This document shows positions 1-8,304 of a stretch of DNA of 13,693 nucleotides, one piece after another. Position 1 is the stretch's first letter. Each line of letters begins with the position of its first letter. The position numbers and the translations under genes are program-made. This DNA comes from Usnea hakonensis (lineage: Eukaryota > Ascomycota > Lecanoromycetes > Lecanorales > Parmeliaceae): NCBI GenBank assembly GCA_013423325.1, contig BLJB01000823.1, forward strand, positions 1 to 13,693. Direction: 5' to 3'. The notes under the pieces are model-generated. The model searched no databases and was not told the origin of the DNA. It was given only the letters and a program-made list of their open reading frames with translations.

Positions 1-77
1 ATTGCTATAGAGCTTCCCGTAATTATCTTTCATATAGTTAGATAGACACGAGTATGAATTCCAATCCAATCCAATAA
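1..77. other. non-RIPed left flank
   Basis: This stretch contains ordinary numbers of CA and TG dinucleotides, unlike everything from 78 to about 11600. It has no counterpart in the second copy of the adjoining repeat, whose homology begins at 78 (matching 3333). It is therefore either low-copy host DNA or the end of an element not repeated here. No coding potential can be judged in 77 bases. Confidence 0.6.
61..75 (+). repeat. three tandem CCAAT pentamers
   Basis: CCAAT occurs three times head to tail directly beside the edge of element B. CCAAT is the core of the fungal HAP/CBF binding site, but three exact tandem units in unmutated flank may equally be a small microsatellite. No function is claimed. 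Confidence 0.6.
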
Positions 78-953
78 CTAGCTTTCTAATAAATAATAAT
101 ATATTTCCCGTTATTTTTTTAATATCTATATTATAATATTTAATAGTATTCTTATAAGTACAGAGTAGGTATAGAATTAATTTAATAGATATAAGAAGCC
201 TATAGACGACGCTATTTAGATTAAGAAAGCTAAATTATTAAAATATATTATAAAGACTTTAAAGAGTATATATAATATAATAAAGTACTCTATAAATATA
301 ATTTTATATTTAATATACTTTTCGCTTACGCGAAGATTATATTAATCTTTTATTAGGTAGGCCTTTTATTAATAGATTCTACTACTTCTTATTCGCTATA
401 CCCCTCGCCTCCTTTTACCCTACCTAGAAGCGATAAGAAGAGTAATAATAATAGTAATATTAGAAATAGATTAGATAGTACTAGTAATAAAAATAGTAAT
501 AATATAAATAATTAATCTAATAATAGTAAAAAAGAAGAGGATAATAGAATTAATAAAGCTAGCTCTAAAAAGGGTAATAGTAAAGATAAGAATAATACGA
601 ATAATATAGATAATAATACTATTAGCGTTATAAATAGCGTAGATAATAGAGATAAAAAGAATATTAGAAATAATATAAATAATAATAATATTATAATAAG
701 CGGGGCCTTCTCTAATTCTAATAAATAGCTCTTTAGAGAGGAGGAGGAGTTTAAAGATTTTATAAAAAATATTAAAATAGAGGGGTAAGATAAAGAAGGA
801 GATAATTAGCCCCTTAATTAGAGATCTCATTATATCTTTAAATAATAGGCTTTATATAGCTACTATAGTAGTACTTTAATATTTAATATTTATTAGAGTT
901 AAAAGGTTAATCTTTTTCGCTATCTTTATAATAGTACGAGAATCTTTAATTAA
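78..953 (+). pseudogene. antisense hydrophilic frame, element B copy (5' truncated)
   Basis: On the plus strand, opposite to pol, one frame ends at TAA 951-953, tail to tail with the pol remnant. Read with TAA/TAG as former Gln codons, it gives a Gln/Arg-rich stretch, a Ser/Pro/Thr-rich segment near 375-430, an Asn/Ser/Asp/Lys-rich low-complexity tract (about 440-710) and a less biased C-terminal part with a conserved LIFNIYQ motif. The element A copy gives the same frame over exactly the same 873 bases from 78 to the stop. The complementary strand happens to be open for 119 codons here, but that reading is almost pure Ile/Leu/Phe and is the shadow of Asn/Ser/Asp codons. Function is not recognised. 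The start is lost with the truncation at 78. Confidence 0.45.
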
Positions 954-2193
954 TTTATATATTTATTATACTTTATATCTATATTTCTTACGCTTTATAA
1001 AGGTCTTATAAAGCTTTTATATATATTCTATATCTCCCTCTAATATCTATTAATTATACTTAAAAGAATATATTATCTATCTAACTAGATATTATACCTC
1101 GCCTTTTTAACTTTCTATTTTTTAGCGTTATCTACTAATTCGGTAGCTATATATATAGATATTTAACTATTATCTCTATAATAGTAGAGTTCTAATAGGG
1201 ATATATAGAAGATATTATAGATTTAATAGATTAATAAAAATATTAAGTAATAAGTTTAGATATCTATTCGCTTTCTAATAATAAAAGGTCTAATTACTTT
1301 ATTTAAAAGCTTCTTATTTAGCTTCTTTTACTTTAGATTCTTTACTAATAATATTACTATATCTCTTTTATTAAAGGATTTAATTTAATATTTCTTATTA
1401 TATAATCTTATATATAATTTAGTTACGCTTCGCTAACGTTTTATTAGTTAATTTCGTAGTATATAAATTTTCTTAATATATTTTTTCGCTACTAGTATCT
1501 CCCCTCTAGAAAGATTATTCTCGATATTTAATTTAAACTTTAGATTATATTCTATTATAATATAAAATAGACTATAATCGAGTATCTTATTCTTAATATT
1601 CTAATAGATATATTTAACTATTAGTAGTAATATTATCTATTCGTCCTAATTATCTAAATAGTATATTCGAAGATAATACTCTAAAATTTAATTCTATCTT
1701 TTAATTTAACTATTAATTTAGAGATAGAATATAGTATTTAGTCTATATTTTACCTTTATTTAATAGTAGACTTCTAACTAGAATTTACTTATAAATATAG
1801 ATCTACGATTAATAATAATATTATTTAGAATATTAAATTTAAGGAAGATTTCGTTTATTAATAGAATTTTAAAATCTAATACTTTAATTATTTTATTAAT
1901 TAGAATATAATAAACTATTTTTATATATCTATCTATAATTATAAGAATCGAATTATAAACGTAGCTATTATATTTAAATAGAGATAGATCTATAATAAAA
2001 TCTATAGTAATTTCTTTCTAAGATCTATTTAGTTAGAGTAGTATACTTAATTTATTATAAAAATAATATCGCTTTATTTTTACTTTTTAGTATATATTAT
2101 AAAAGTCTATATACTCTTTAATATCTATTTTAATACTTTACTAGTAGTATTTTCTACTTATTAATTTAAGTATTTTATTGATTCCGAAGTATC
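954..2193 (-). pseudogene. integrase core to chromodomain, element B
   Basis: This is the minus-strand remnant of pol. It reads from the integrase zinc finger (cut at 2193 by element A) through the D,D,E core to the chromodomain, parallel to 4209-5473. The second catalytic Asp reads Asn and the catalytic Glu codon reads AAA (Lys), as in element A. A 25-bp deletion near 1101-1110 removes part of the chromodomain and shifts frame. In element A the missing segment lies between two CTTTT runs, which suggests slippage or microhomology deletion. Many TAA/TAG codons stand for former Gln/Trp. It is non-functional. Confidence 0.85.
2189..2193. repeat. target-site duplication GTATC, left copy
   Basis: GTATC abuts the left LTR at 2194 and recurs at 9729-9733 right after the other LTR. 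The uninterrupted version of the same site is visible inside element A at 5469-5473, where GTATC occurs once. Five base pairs is the usual Ty3/Gypsy duplication length. Confidence 0.93.
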
Positions 2194-2420
2194 TATTAGA
2201 GTACTTATAGTAATATAAGACTAGTAATAGGTAGATATATATATATTAAATATAGTACCTTAATAGTAAAACTAATTCTTAAAGAATCTAAAAGGAAGAG
2301 GGGGGAATTACCTCTTTAAGCTTCTCTTACTAAGATCTACGTATATTAAGCTTATTAGCTATATTAGACCTTAATTAAGTAGCCACTTAATATAGGGTTC
2401 CTTTAAATTTAATATTAATA
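2194..2420 (-). repeat. LTR of element A (3' LTR in transposon sense)
   Basis: This LTR is the same length as 9502-9728. It starts TATTAG and ends CTAATA-like; undoing RIP gives TGTTAG...CTAACA, the expected TG...CA inverted ends. I count about 24 differences from the partner LTR, all C/T or G/A, with no indel. It contains an AT-rich TATA-like run near 2232-2250 and a purine-rich tract near 2288-2307. Confidence 0.92.
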
Positions 2421-2424
2421 TAAT

Positions 2425-2435
2425 ATTCTTCTTTT
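2425..2435 (-). promoter_or_regulatory. candidate polypurine tract
   Basis: Just inside the 3' LTR, the minus strand reads AAAAGAAGAAT, a purine run 4 bases from the LTR edge. This is where the plus-strand primer of an LTR retrotransposon must lie. Some flanking A may be former G. Confidence 0.55.
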
Positions 2436-2452
2436 AAGGATTCGTCCTTAAA
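2433..2452 (+). other. TTCG-loop hairpin beside the polypurine tract
   Basis: TTTAAGGA and TCCTTAAA form 8-bp perfect arms around TTCG, a stable UUCG tetraloop if transcribed in plus sense. It overlaps the inner edge of the polypurine tract. It may be a structure of the element's 3' end or chance. Confidence 0.5.
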
Positions 2453-3332
2453 TCTATTTACCTAATAAATAAAGGATAGGCTTATTAAAACCCTTTAAAT
2501 CTTTAAGGGGATATAAGGGAAAGAGTCCTTTCCGTATAATAATATAAAATTATAATATAATATAGATAAAATATATATATATAATATAATAAATATATAA
2601 ATAGAGTATTCGTAGATATAAATATAATAAATTATAATTATTAATAGTTTTATTATTATTTATTATATATAACGAGTCCGTATTAAAATTATTATAACTT
2701 TAAAGTATTAATAATTACTAGATAGTATCTATAATTTATATATAATTATTATATTTTTTTTCTAAAATTTCTTTCTTTTTAATAATTTTTTATTCATTAT
2801 TCTATCTATATTTCTTATATAATATTTAACTATAATACTTACTAGACTAATTATAAATATATTATAAATATCTAAATAATAGTAGTTTAAGCTATACCTC
2901 TTCCCGTTCCTATTAGACCTATCCTAGTAGGGTTAGTAGTAAGTATTAGTATTCTAGCTATTATTAGATGTATATTTCTAATACGTATATAGCTCCTAGC
3001 GTTCTAGATTACTATTTAAAGTACTATTTATATCTAAATATTTATCGAGAATTATTATTATCGCTACTTATATACCGCGGGGAATAAAGCCCCGAACTCT
3101 TATAATATAATATTTAATAAGTATAGGTATATAATCTATAAATATAATTATTACTCTCAAATATATATTAATTATAAATCTATAAGTAAATATCTATTCT
3201 ACTTATATATTATATATAGGTTTCGAATATTAATTTACTATAATTAGAGATCCCTATAGATATCGAGATATATAGACTTACTAACGGAGTACTCTATCGC
3301 TATATATATTTTAAGCGTATTAAGAGATACGG
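2453..3332. other. AT-rich 3' region of element A, no firm gene
   Basis: About 880 bases follow the polypurine tract. Positions 2530-2860 are nearly pure A/T low-complexity sequence with no protein signal. From about 2880 the GC content rises (short C-rich runs near 2900-2940 and 3075-3095) and plus-strand frames look more protein-like. A frame different from the downstream antisense frame has few TAA/TAG between about 3065 and 3380. The 5' end, introns or a frame change of the antisense gene could lie here, but RIP prevents a decision. GGGG AATAAAG CCCC at 3079-3093 forms a small hairpin that contains AATAAA. Confidence 0.4.
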
Positions 3333-4208
3333 CTAGCTTTCTAATAAATAATAATATATCTCCTATTATTTTTTTAATATCTATATTTTAATATTCGATA
3401 GTATTCTTACGAGTATAGAGCGAGTATAGGATTAATTTAGTAGATATAAGAAGCCTATAGGCGACGCTATCTAGATCGAGAAAGCTAAATCTCTAAAATA
3501 TATTATAAAGACTTTAAAGGGTATATATAATATAATAAGATACTCTATAAATATAATTTTATATTTAGTATACTTCTCGCCTATATAAAAATAATATTAA
3601 TCTTTTATTAGGCGGGTCTCCCGCCTATAGATCCTACTACTCTCTATCTACTATACTCTTCGCCTCTTTTTACCCTATCTAGAAGCGATAAAAAGAGCGA
3701 TAATAATAGTAATATTAAAGATAGATTAGATAGTACTAGTAGTAAAAGCGGTAATAGTATAAATAGTTAACTTAATAATAGTAAAAAAGAAGAGGATAAT
3801 AGAATTAATAAAGCTAGTCCTAAAGAGGATAATAGCGAAGATAAAAATAATATAGATAATATAGATAATAATACTACTAGCGCTATAAATAGCGTAGATA
3901 ATAAAGATGAAGAGAGTACTAGAGATAATATAAATAATAATAATATTATAATAGGTAGGGCCTTCCCCGATCCTAATAAGTAGCTCCTTAAAGAGGAGGT
4001 AGAGTTTAAAGGTTTTATAGAAGATATTATAATAAAAGGGTAGAGTAAAGAAAGGGGTAACTAGCCCCTTAATTAAAGATTCTATTATACTTTTAGATAA
4101 TAGACTTTACGTAGCTACTACGATAATACTTTAATATTTAATATTTATTAGGGCCGAAAGGCTAATTTTCTTCGCTACCCTTATAATAGTATAAAAATCG
4201 TTAATTAA
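3333..4208 (+). pseudogene. antisense hydrophilic frame downstream of pol, element A copy
   Basis: This is a plus-strand frame ending at TAA 4206-4208, convergent with minus-strand pol. With RIP-type TAA/TAG read as Gln it runs through an Arg/Gln-rich part (a YRRRYLDRESQ motif near 3440-3475), a Ser/Pro/Thr segment near 3625-3680, an Asn/Asp/Ser/Lys/Glu-rich disordered tract (about 3680-3960) and a C-terminal part with RQQTLRSYYDNTLIFNIY. From 3609 to the stop this frame has few TAA/TAG codons, a neighbouring frame slightly more and the third many. Upstream of 3609 the frame choice is unsure and the true start may lie near 3070. Antisense genes between pol and the 3' LTR are known in some plant Ty3/Gypsy elements; I recognise no family here. 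A non-coding origin is possible, because RIP removes TGA and makes most frames look open. Confidence 0.45.
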
Positions 4209-4211
4209 CCT

Positions 4212-4428
4212 ATATATTAATTATACTTTATATCTATATTTCTTATACTTTACGAATATATTACGAAGCTTTTATATATATTCTATATCTCCCTCTAGTA
4301 CCTATTAGTTATATTTAGATAGATATAATACCTATTAGACTAAGTACTATACCTCGCCTTTTCGAGTTTACTTATTTAAAATCTTTTTAACTTCTTATTC
4401 CTTAGCGTTATCTACTAATTTGGCGGCT
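4212..4428 (-). other. chromodomain region of pol
   Basis: After an integrase C-terminal signature resembling HPVFHVSLLEPY (seen as IYDIFYISLLELY near 4450-4500), the frame shows KLVDNAKE-EVKKIL, RKGEV-YLV and a region matching the chromodomain WEPEEDL motif with Trp codons now TAG. In chromoviruses this domain binds modified histones and steers insertion into heterochromatin. That fits the finding of A inside another copy. Confidence 0.8.
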
Positions 4429-5640
4429 ATATATATAAGTATTTAACTATTATCTCTATAACGATAGAGTTCTAATAGGGATATATAGAAGATATCGTAG
4501 ATTCGATAGATTAGCGGAAGTACTAAGCGGTAAGCTTAGATATCTATTTACTTTCTAATAATAAAAGGTCTAATTACTTTATCTAAAAGCTTCTTACTTA
4601 GCTTCTTTTACTTTAGATTCTTTATTAATAATATTATTATATTTTCTTCGTTAAAGGATTTAGCTTAATATTTCTTATTATATAACCTTATATATAATTT
4701 AGTTACGCTTCGCTAACGTTCTATTAGTTAATTTCGTAGCGCGTAAATTTCTTTAATATATTTTTTTATTACTAGTACCTCCCCTTTAGAAGGACCGTCC
4801 TTAATACTTAATTTAAACTCTAAATTATATTCTATTATAGTATAGAATAGATTATAATCGAGTATCTTATTCTTAATATTCTAGTAGATATATTTAACTA
4901 TTAATAGTAACGTTACCTATTTATCCTAATTATCTAAATAGTACGTTCGAAGATAATATTCTAAGATTTAGTTCTATCTTTTAGTTTAATTATTAGTTTA
5001 GAAATAGAATATAATACTTAGCCTATATTTTATCTTTATTTAATAATAGACTTCTAACTAGAACTTACTCGTAAATATAGATTTACGATTAATAATAATA
5101 CTATCTAGGGTACTAAATTTAAGGAAGATTTTATTTATTAGTAGAACTTTAAGATCCGGCGCTTTAATTATTTTATTAATTAGAATATAACGAACTATTT
5201 TTATATATCTATTTATAACTATAAGAATCGAATTATAAACGTAGCTATTATATTTAGATAAAGGTAGATTTATAATAAAATCTATAGTAATTTCTTTCTA
5301 AAGTCTACTTAGTTAAGGTAGCGTATTTAATTTACTATAAAAATAATATCGCTTTACCTTTATTTATTAGTAAATATTATAAGAGTCTATATACTCTTTA
5401 ATATCTATTTTAATACTTTACTAGTAATATTTTCTACTTATTAATTCGAGTATTTTATCGATTCCGAAGTATCCTACTAATAGATTATTATAATAGTGTT
5501 TTAATAGCTCTTTATAAATAGAAGCCTCTTTAGGGATATATAATAGATTATTATATCTTAGTATCTTCTAACTATTTATAATCTAAACTCCGGTATCTTT
5601 CTTTTACTTCTTATTAGTTTCGCCCTATTTATATTATAGT
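4429..5640 (-). other. integrase domain of pol
   Basis: In order on the minus strand: a DTGV-type linker near 5600, then the zinc finger (LLKHYYNNLLVGYFGI near 5463-5510, with a YNIY pair standing for the former CxxC). Next come the core with TIDFIINLPLS and ILIVINRY (near 5160-5282), SIFTSKF after the second acidic residue (near 5065-5090), and the catalytic Glu site (4893-4895, now Lys). A basic C-terminal region runs to about 4450. In the family this enzyme inserts the cDNA with a 5-bp duplication. GTATC at 5469-5473 in the zinc-finger codons is the unoccupied equivalent of A's own insertion site in B. Confidence 0.92.
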
Positions 5641-6164
5641 ATAAAGGGATCCTCCCTCTAGAAAGCTTTAATAAGCTTAAAGATAGATTTACTACTTAAA
5701 TTATATATTATTTTACTTACTACCGTAATATAGATAACTAAGCGTAGAATAAGCTATTTATAACTAATAGTCTTAATAATAGAGTTAAGCTACTCCTTAG
5801 CTACGTTACGTTTATATTAAATAGACATCTTATCTAAGCTCCCTATAGATCTTAGTATAGATTAAGGTTCCCTAAACCTCGAGGAATATATTATATCTAG
5901 ATATATTTCTTATACTACTATAGCTATTAATTTAATAAGTATTATATATTTAGTAGCTACTTCTTCTTTACTACTAGTAATTAGAGAGTATTAAATACGT
6001 ACTTTTATATTATATATTATAGAAGGGTTCTTACCGCTAGAACTATATTTTATAGAGTTATAGCGTATTCCTTATTTATATATTATTTATATAGTAGCAA
6101 AAATAGGACTTATTAAGCTTTCTATCTAGGTAAGCTTTTATTATAATATAGATAAAAACTTATT

Positions 6165-6700
6165 TATTATATTATTTTCGCTCTTATAGTCTAGGCGTCT
6201 AGATAGTATATCGGCTAGGTTTATTTTACCTAGATAATAGGAGATAAAGAAATTAAATATAGATAGCTTTATTATCTATCTAGCCTAATAACTATTTAGA
6301 TTTAATATTTCTATAAAGTACTTTAGATTATTATAATCTATAAGAACTTCTACTAGGTAAAGACTCCCTTCTAGATAGTAATACTAGTATTTAAATATCG
6401 TTATAATAGCGAGAAGCTCTTAGTTATAGATCTTATAGTTTCGCTCCGCTAGAATTATCTTATATAAATAAAATATTACTAGATACTACTACTTATTATT
6501 TTATTATAATTAAGTTAGAATACTAGCTAAGATAAACTCCGAGGTATTAGTTTCTACTCGTATTAGAAGTTCTAGATCGAAGTATTATAGAAGAGATATA
6601 TTTATAAATAAATTATAGAGGTAGATAAATATATACTTTATAGTAATTAGCTATTTAAATAGATCTAACTTAATTCCTTTTATACTTCCTTTTAATAACT
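6165..6700 (-). other. RNase H domain of pol
   Basis: The minus strand reads LIRVETNTSEFILASILTQL (the family's ETDAS site with Asp now Asn), then AERNYKIYN-ELLAI, then LYLVEVLIDYNNLKYF and, near 6165-6215, ADILSRRLDYK. These match the Ty3 RNase H and the tether that follows it. A 17-bp segment around 6351-6367 is present here but missing in element B (junction near 10610), where it breaks the frame. Confidence 0.9.
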
Positions 6701-6869
6701 CTATTAGGGGTCTAGTAATTTAAGAATAGTAGTATATAAATCTTTAATAGAAGTTTATAAACCCTAGAAAGACTTATATATTATAATAGCTTTTAGGTTT
6801 TAGCTACTCCTAAATTATAGATATTCTATATTAATTTATTATAACGCTATTAATAATTACTATAAAGCC

Positions 6870-7460
6870 TAGGAATTTAACTTCGGTAGTAAAAATTTAT
6901 ATTTCTTTAGATTTATAAATAGGCTAAATTATCTAAGTCTCTTAAATACTTACTTTATATACTTAATATAATCCGCTTCCGTTTCGGAATATATAAGGAT
7001 ATTATTTAAATATATTATATAGAAGTTATCTAATAACCCCGTTAACGATTTATTAATATAAGTCTAGAAGGTTACTAGTATATTAGTAAGGCTAAAGGGT
7101 ATAATTAGATACTTAAAGTAACTATAATATATATAAAATACTATTTTCTATTTATTACCTTTTTAGATTTAAATATAATAATAGGTATTCTTAAGATCTA
7201 ATTTAATAAATATCTTTAACCCGTTAAGGTAGTCTAAAGTCTTACTAATTAGAGGTAACGAGTACCGATTCTTTATAATAACCCGGTTTAGCCTATAATA
7301 GTTAATATATAAATATAGACTACTATCCTTTTTAGGGATAAAGAGGATTAAAGCTCCTATAGGATTAATAGAATATTAGATCTAGCCTTTCTCTAAGGCG
7401 TTATCGAGGTATAAGCGGAGTACTACTAATTCGATATTCGAGAGGTTATATAGTAGGCTA
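6870..7460 (-). other. reverse transcriptase domain of pol
   Basis: The minus-strand frame shows YLDNALEKG near 7410-7440, then LFIPKKDSSLYLYINYYRLN (RT motif, family form VPKKDGSLRLCVDYRxLN), SLPLISKTLDYLNG, and IKLDLKNTY (catalytic Asp codon 7196-7198 intact). The YLDD box follows as YLNN at 7001-7012 and ILIYSETEADYIK. The order and spacing are those of Ty3 RT. TG-to-TA change after a preceding T explains both Asp-to-Asn changes. Confidence 0.95.
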
Positions 7461-7759
7461 AAAGGCGGCTCTACTATTATTTTAATAGAGTAATTATAAC
7501 TCTTATATAATAGTAGTCGGCTTACTTCCTCGTTAGAGAATATATCTTTATATTTCTATAATTCCTTTAGTAGCCTCGATAAGACGTCTACGTCTAATAT
7601 CTATAATTTATATATTTATATTATACCTATCTTTATTCCTTTAACCTTACTAACTCTAATAATAAATAAGATATAAATTTCCTTCTTATCTTCTAGTAAA
7701 TCTATAAACTCTTAAGAGGAGAGTATTTAATATAATTATAACTTAATACTAAAATATTA

Positions 7760-8127
7760 CGTTCTTACTATAAAATCGAGCTTAATATCTTCGTCTATTA
7801 AGGCTAGTATATCTAAAATAAGCGGAAGACTATCTTCCTTTATAATAGAATAGAAAATATATTAATATTATTTTATTTAACCCTAACTATCTTATAAATT
7901 ATAATATACTAAGTAGACTATAAAATAATATATTAAATTACTATTTATCTACTTTAGGCTTAGTAGTAGTATATTAACCTTAGATAGATTATATTCGAGG
8001 GCGAAACGTTAATTAATTATATTAACCTCGATATTATTATCTATATAAATTAGGGTTAATACTAAGGTTTTCTCTAGTCTACCTTCAATAATATATCCCT
8101 TATAGATTAAATTTAGTAATAATACTA
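7760..8127 (-). other. retropepsin (aspartic protease) domain of pol
   Basis: In the RT frame, directly after the candidate frameshift site, the minus strand reads SLEARVKKKVVLLLNLIYKG. LLNLIYKG is what RIP would leave of a DSGC-type active site (codons near 8102-8113). Near 7790-7850 it reads DSLPLILDILALI, the remains of the LILGMPWL flap-side motif. The identification rests on these motifs and on its place between gag and RT. Confidence 0.7.
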
Positions 8128-8134
8128 CTTTTTT
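8128..8134 (-). promoter_or_regulatory. candidate -1 ribosomal frameshift heptamer A_AAA_AAG
   Basis: On the minus strand, the gag frame reads AGA AAA AAG TAG, so the heptamer A AAA AAG is correctly phased (X XXY YYZ) and is followed at once by an in-frame stop (8125-8127). Slipping back one base continues into the protease frame (GTA GTA TTA). The frame relation gag-to-pol is -1. Six A and a G are unlikely products of CpA RIP except for A derived from G in TG, which is not possible inside the run. Confidence 0.5.
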
Positions 8135-8262
8135 CTTAACCCGCGCCTCTAAGGAGTTTTTAATAAGGGTCTATTATTTCCCGACTATTCTATAGTATAA
8201 ACGCTAATATTTCTAACTACTCTAATAGATATACTATTTAGATTATCCTTCTTTTTAGACTT

Positions 8263-8304
8263 ATACTCGTTAATATAATATCCTATCTTATAATAGTTAT
8301 AGTA
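8263..8304 (-). other. CCHC zinc knuckle with every ligand changed to Tyr
   Basis: The minus strand reads YYNYYKIGYYINEY. Replacing Tyr at codons 8302-8304, 8293-8295, 8278-8280 and 8263-8265 by Cys, Cys, His and Cys gives an exact C-X2-C-X4-H-X4-C. TGY to TAY and CAY to TAY are precisely the RIP changes. It marks the nucleocapsid end of gag. Confidence 0.88.

Larger units (their letters stand above)
78..2193 (-). mobile_element. Element B, left part: RIPed Ty3/Gypsy chromovirus remnant
   Basis: The segment aligns end to end with 3333-5473 of element A with no net length difference except one 25-bp deletion near 1101-1110 (offset 3255 before it, 3280 after). Most differences are C/T or G/A. 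In transposon sense (minus strand) it holds the integrase core, integrase C-terminal part and chromodomain, then the antisense reading frame. The part corresponding to 2421-3332 and the 3' LTR are missing, so the element is truncated at 78. Its continuation is at 9734-11607, on the far side of element A. Confidence 0.9.
4209..8128 (-). pseudogene. pol polyprotein of element A (protease-RT-RNase H-integrase-chromodomain), RIP-inactivated
   Basis: This is the minus-strand pol of a chromovirus. Protease and RT share one frame (codon low coordinate 2 mod 3); RNase H to chromodomain share another (0 mod 3). A frameshifting indel therefore lies between about 6550 and 7000. RIP has turned the RT YLDD box into YLNN (7001-7012), the RNase H ETD into ETN (Asn codon 6546-6548), the second integrase Asp into Asn (5088-5090) and the integrase Glu into Lys (4893-4895). 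The first integrase Asp (5280-5282) and the RT LDL Asp (7196-7198) survive. TAA/TAG codons occur throughout at former Gln and Trp. The tail converges with the antisense frame. The product would have been one polyprotein cut by its own protease. Confidence 0.93.

Noticed and set aside
471..830. 119-codon minus-strand open frame
   Set aside because: Its translation is almost only Ile, Leu, Phe, Tyr, Ser and Asn and mirrors Asn/Ser/Asp codons of the opposite strand. It is open because RIP leaves few stops on the complement of such codons. It looks like a shadow, not a membrane protein gene.
2530..2640. AT dinucleotide/trinucleotide run as an origin, centromere core or mitochondrial insert
   Set aside because: The extreme AT content is explained by RIP of a transposon 3' region, and recognisable LTR and pol sequence surrounds it.
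3680..3960. AAT/AGT/GAT triplet-rich tract as a microsatellite
   Set aside because: The triplets are irregular and stay in one frame giving Asn/Ser/Asp/Lys/Glu in both copies, so it is better read as a low-complexity coding remnant.
4741..4790. second reverse transcriptase start (KKYIKE-like text)
   Set aside because: The text resembles an RT N-terminal motif, but flanking translation is continuous with integrase on both sides and leads to the chromodomain.
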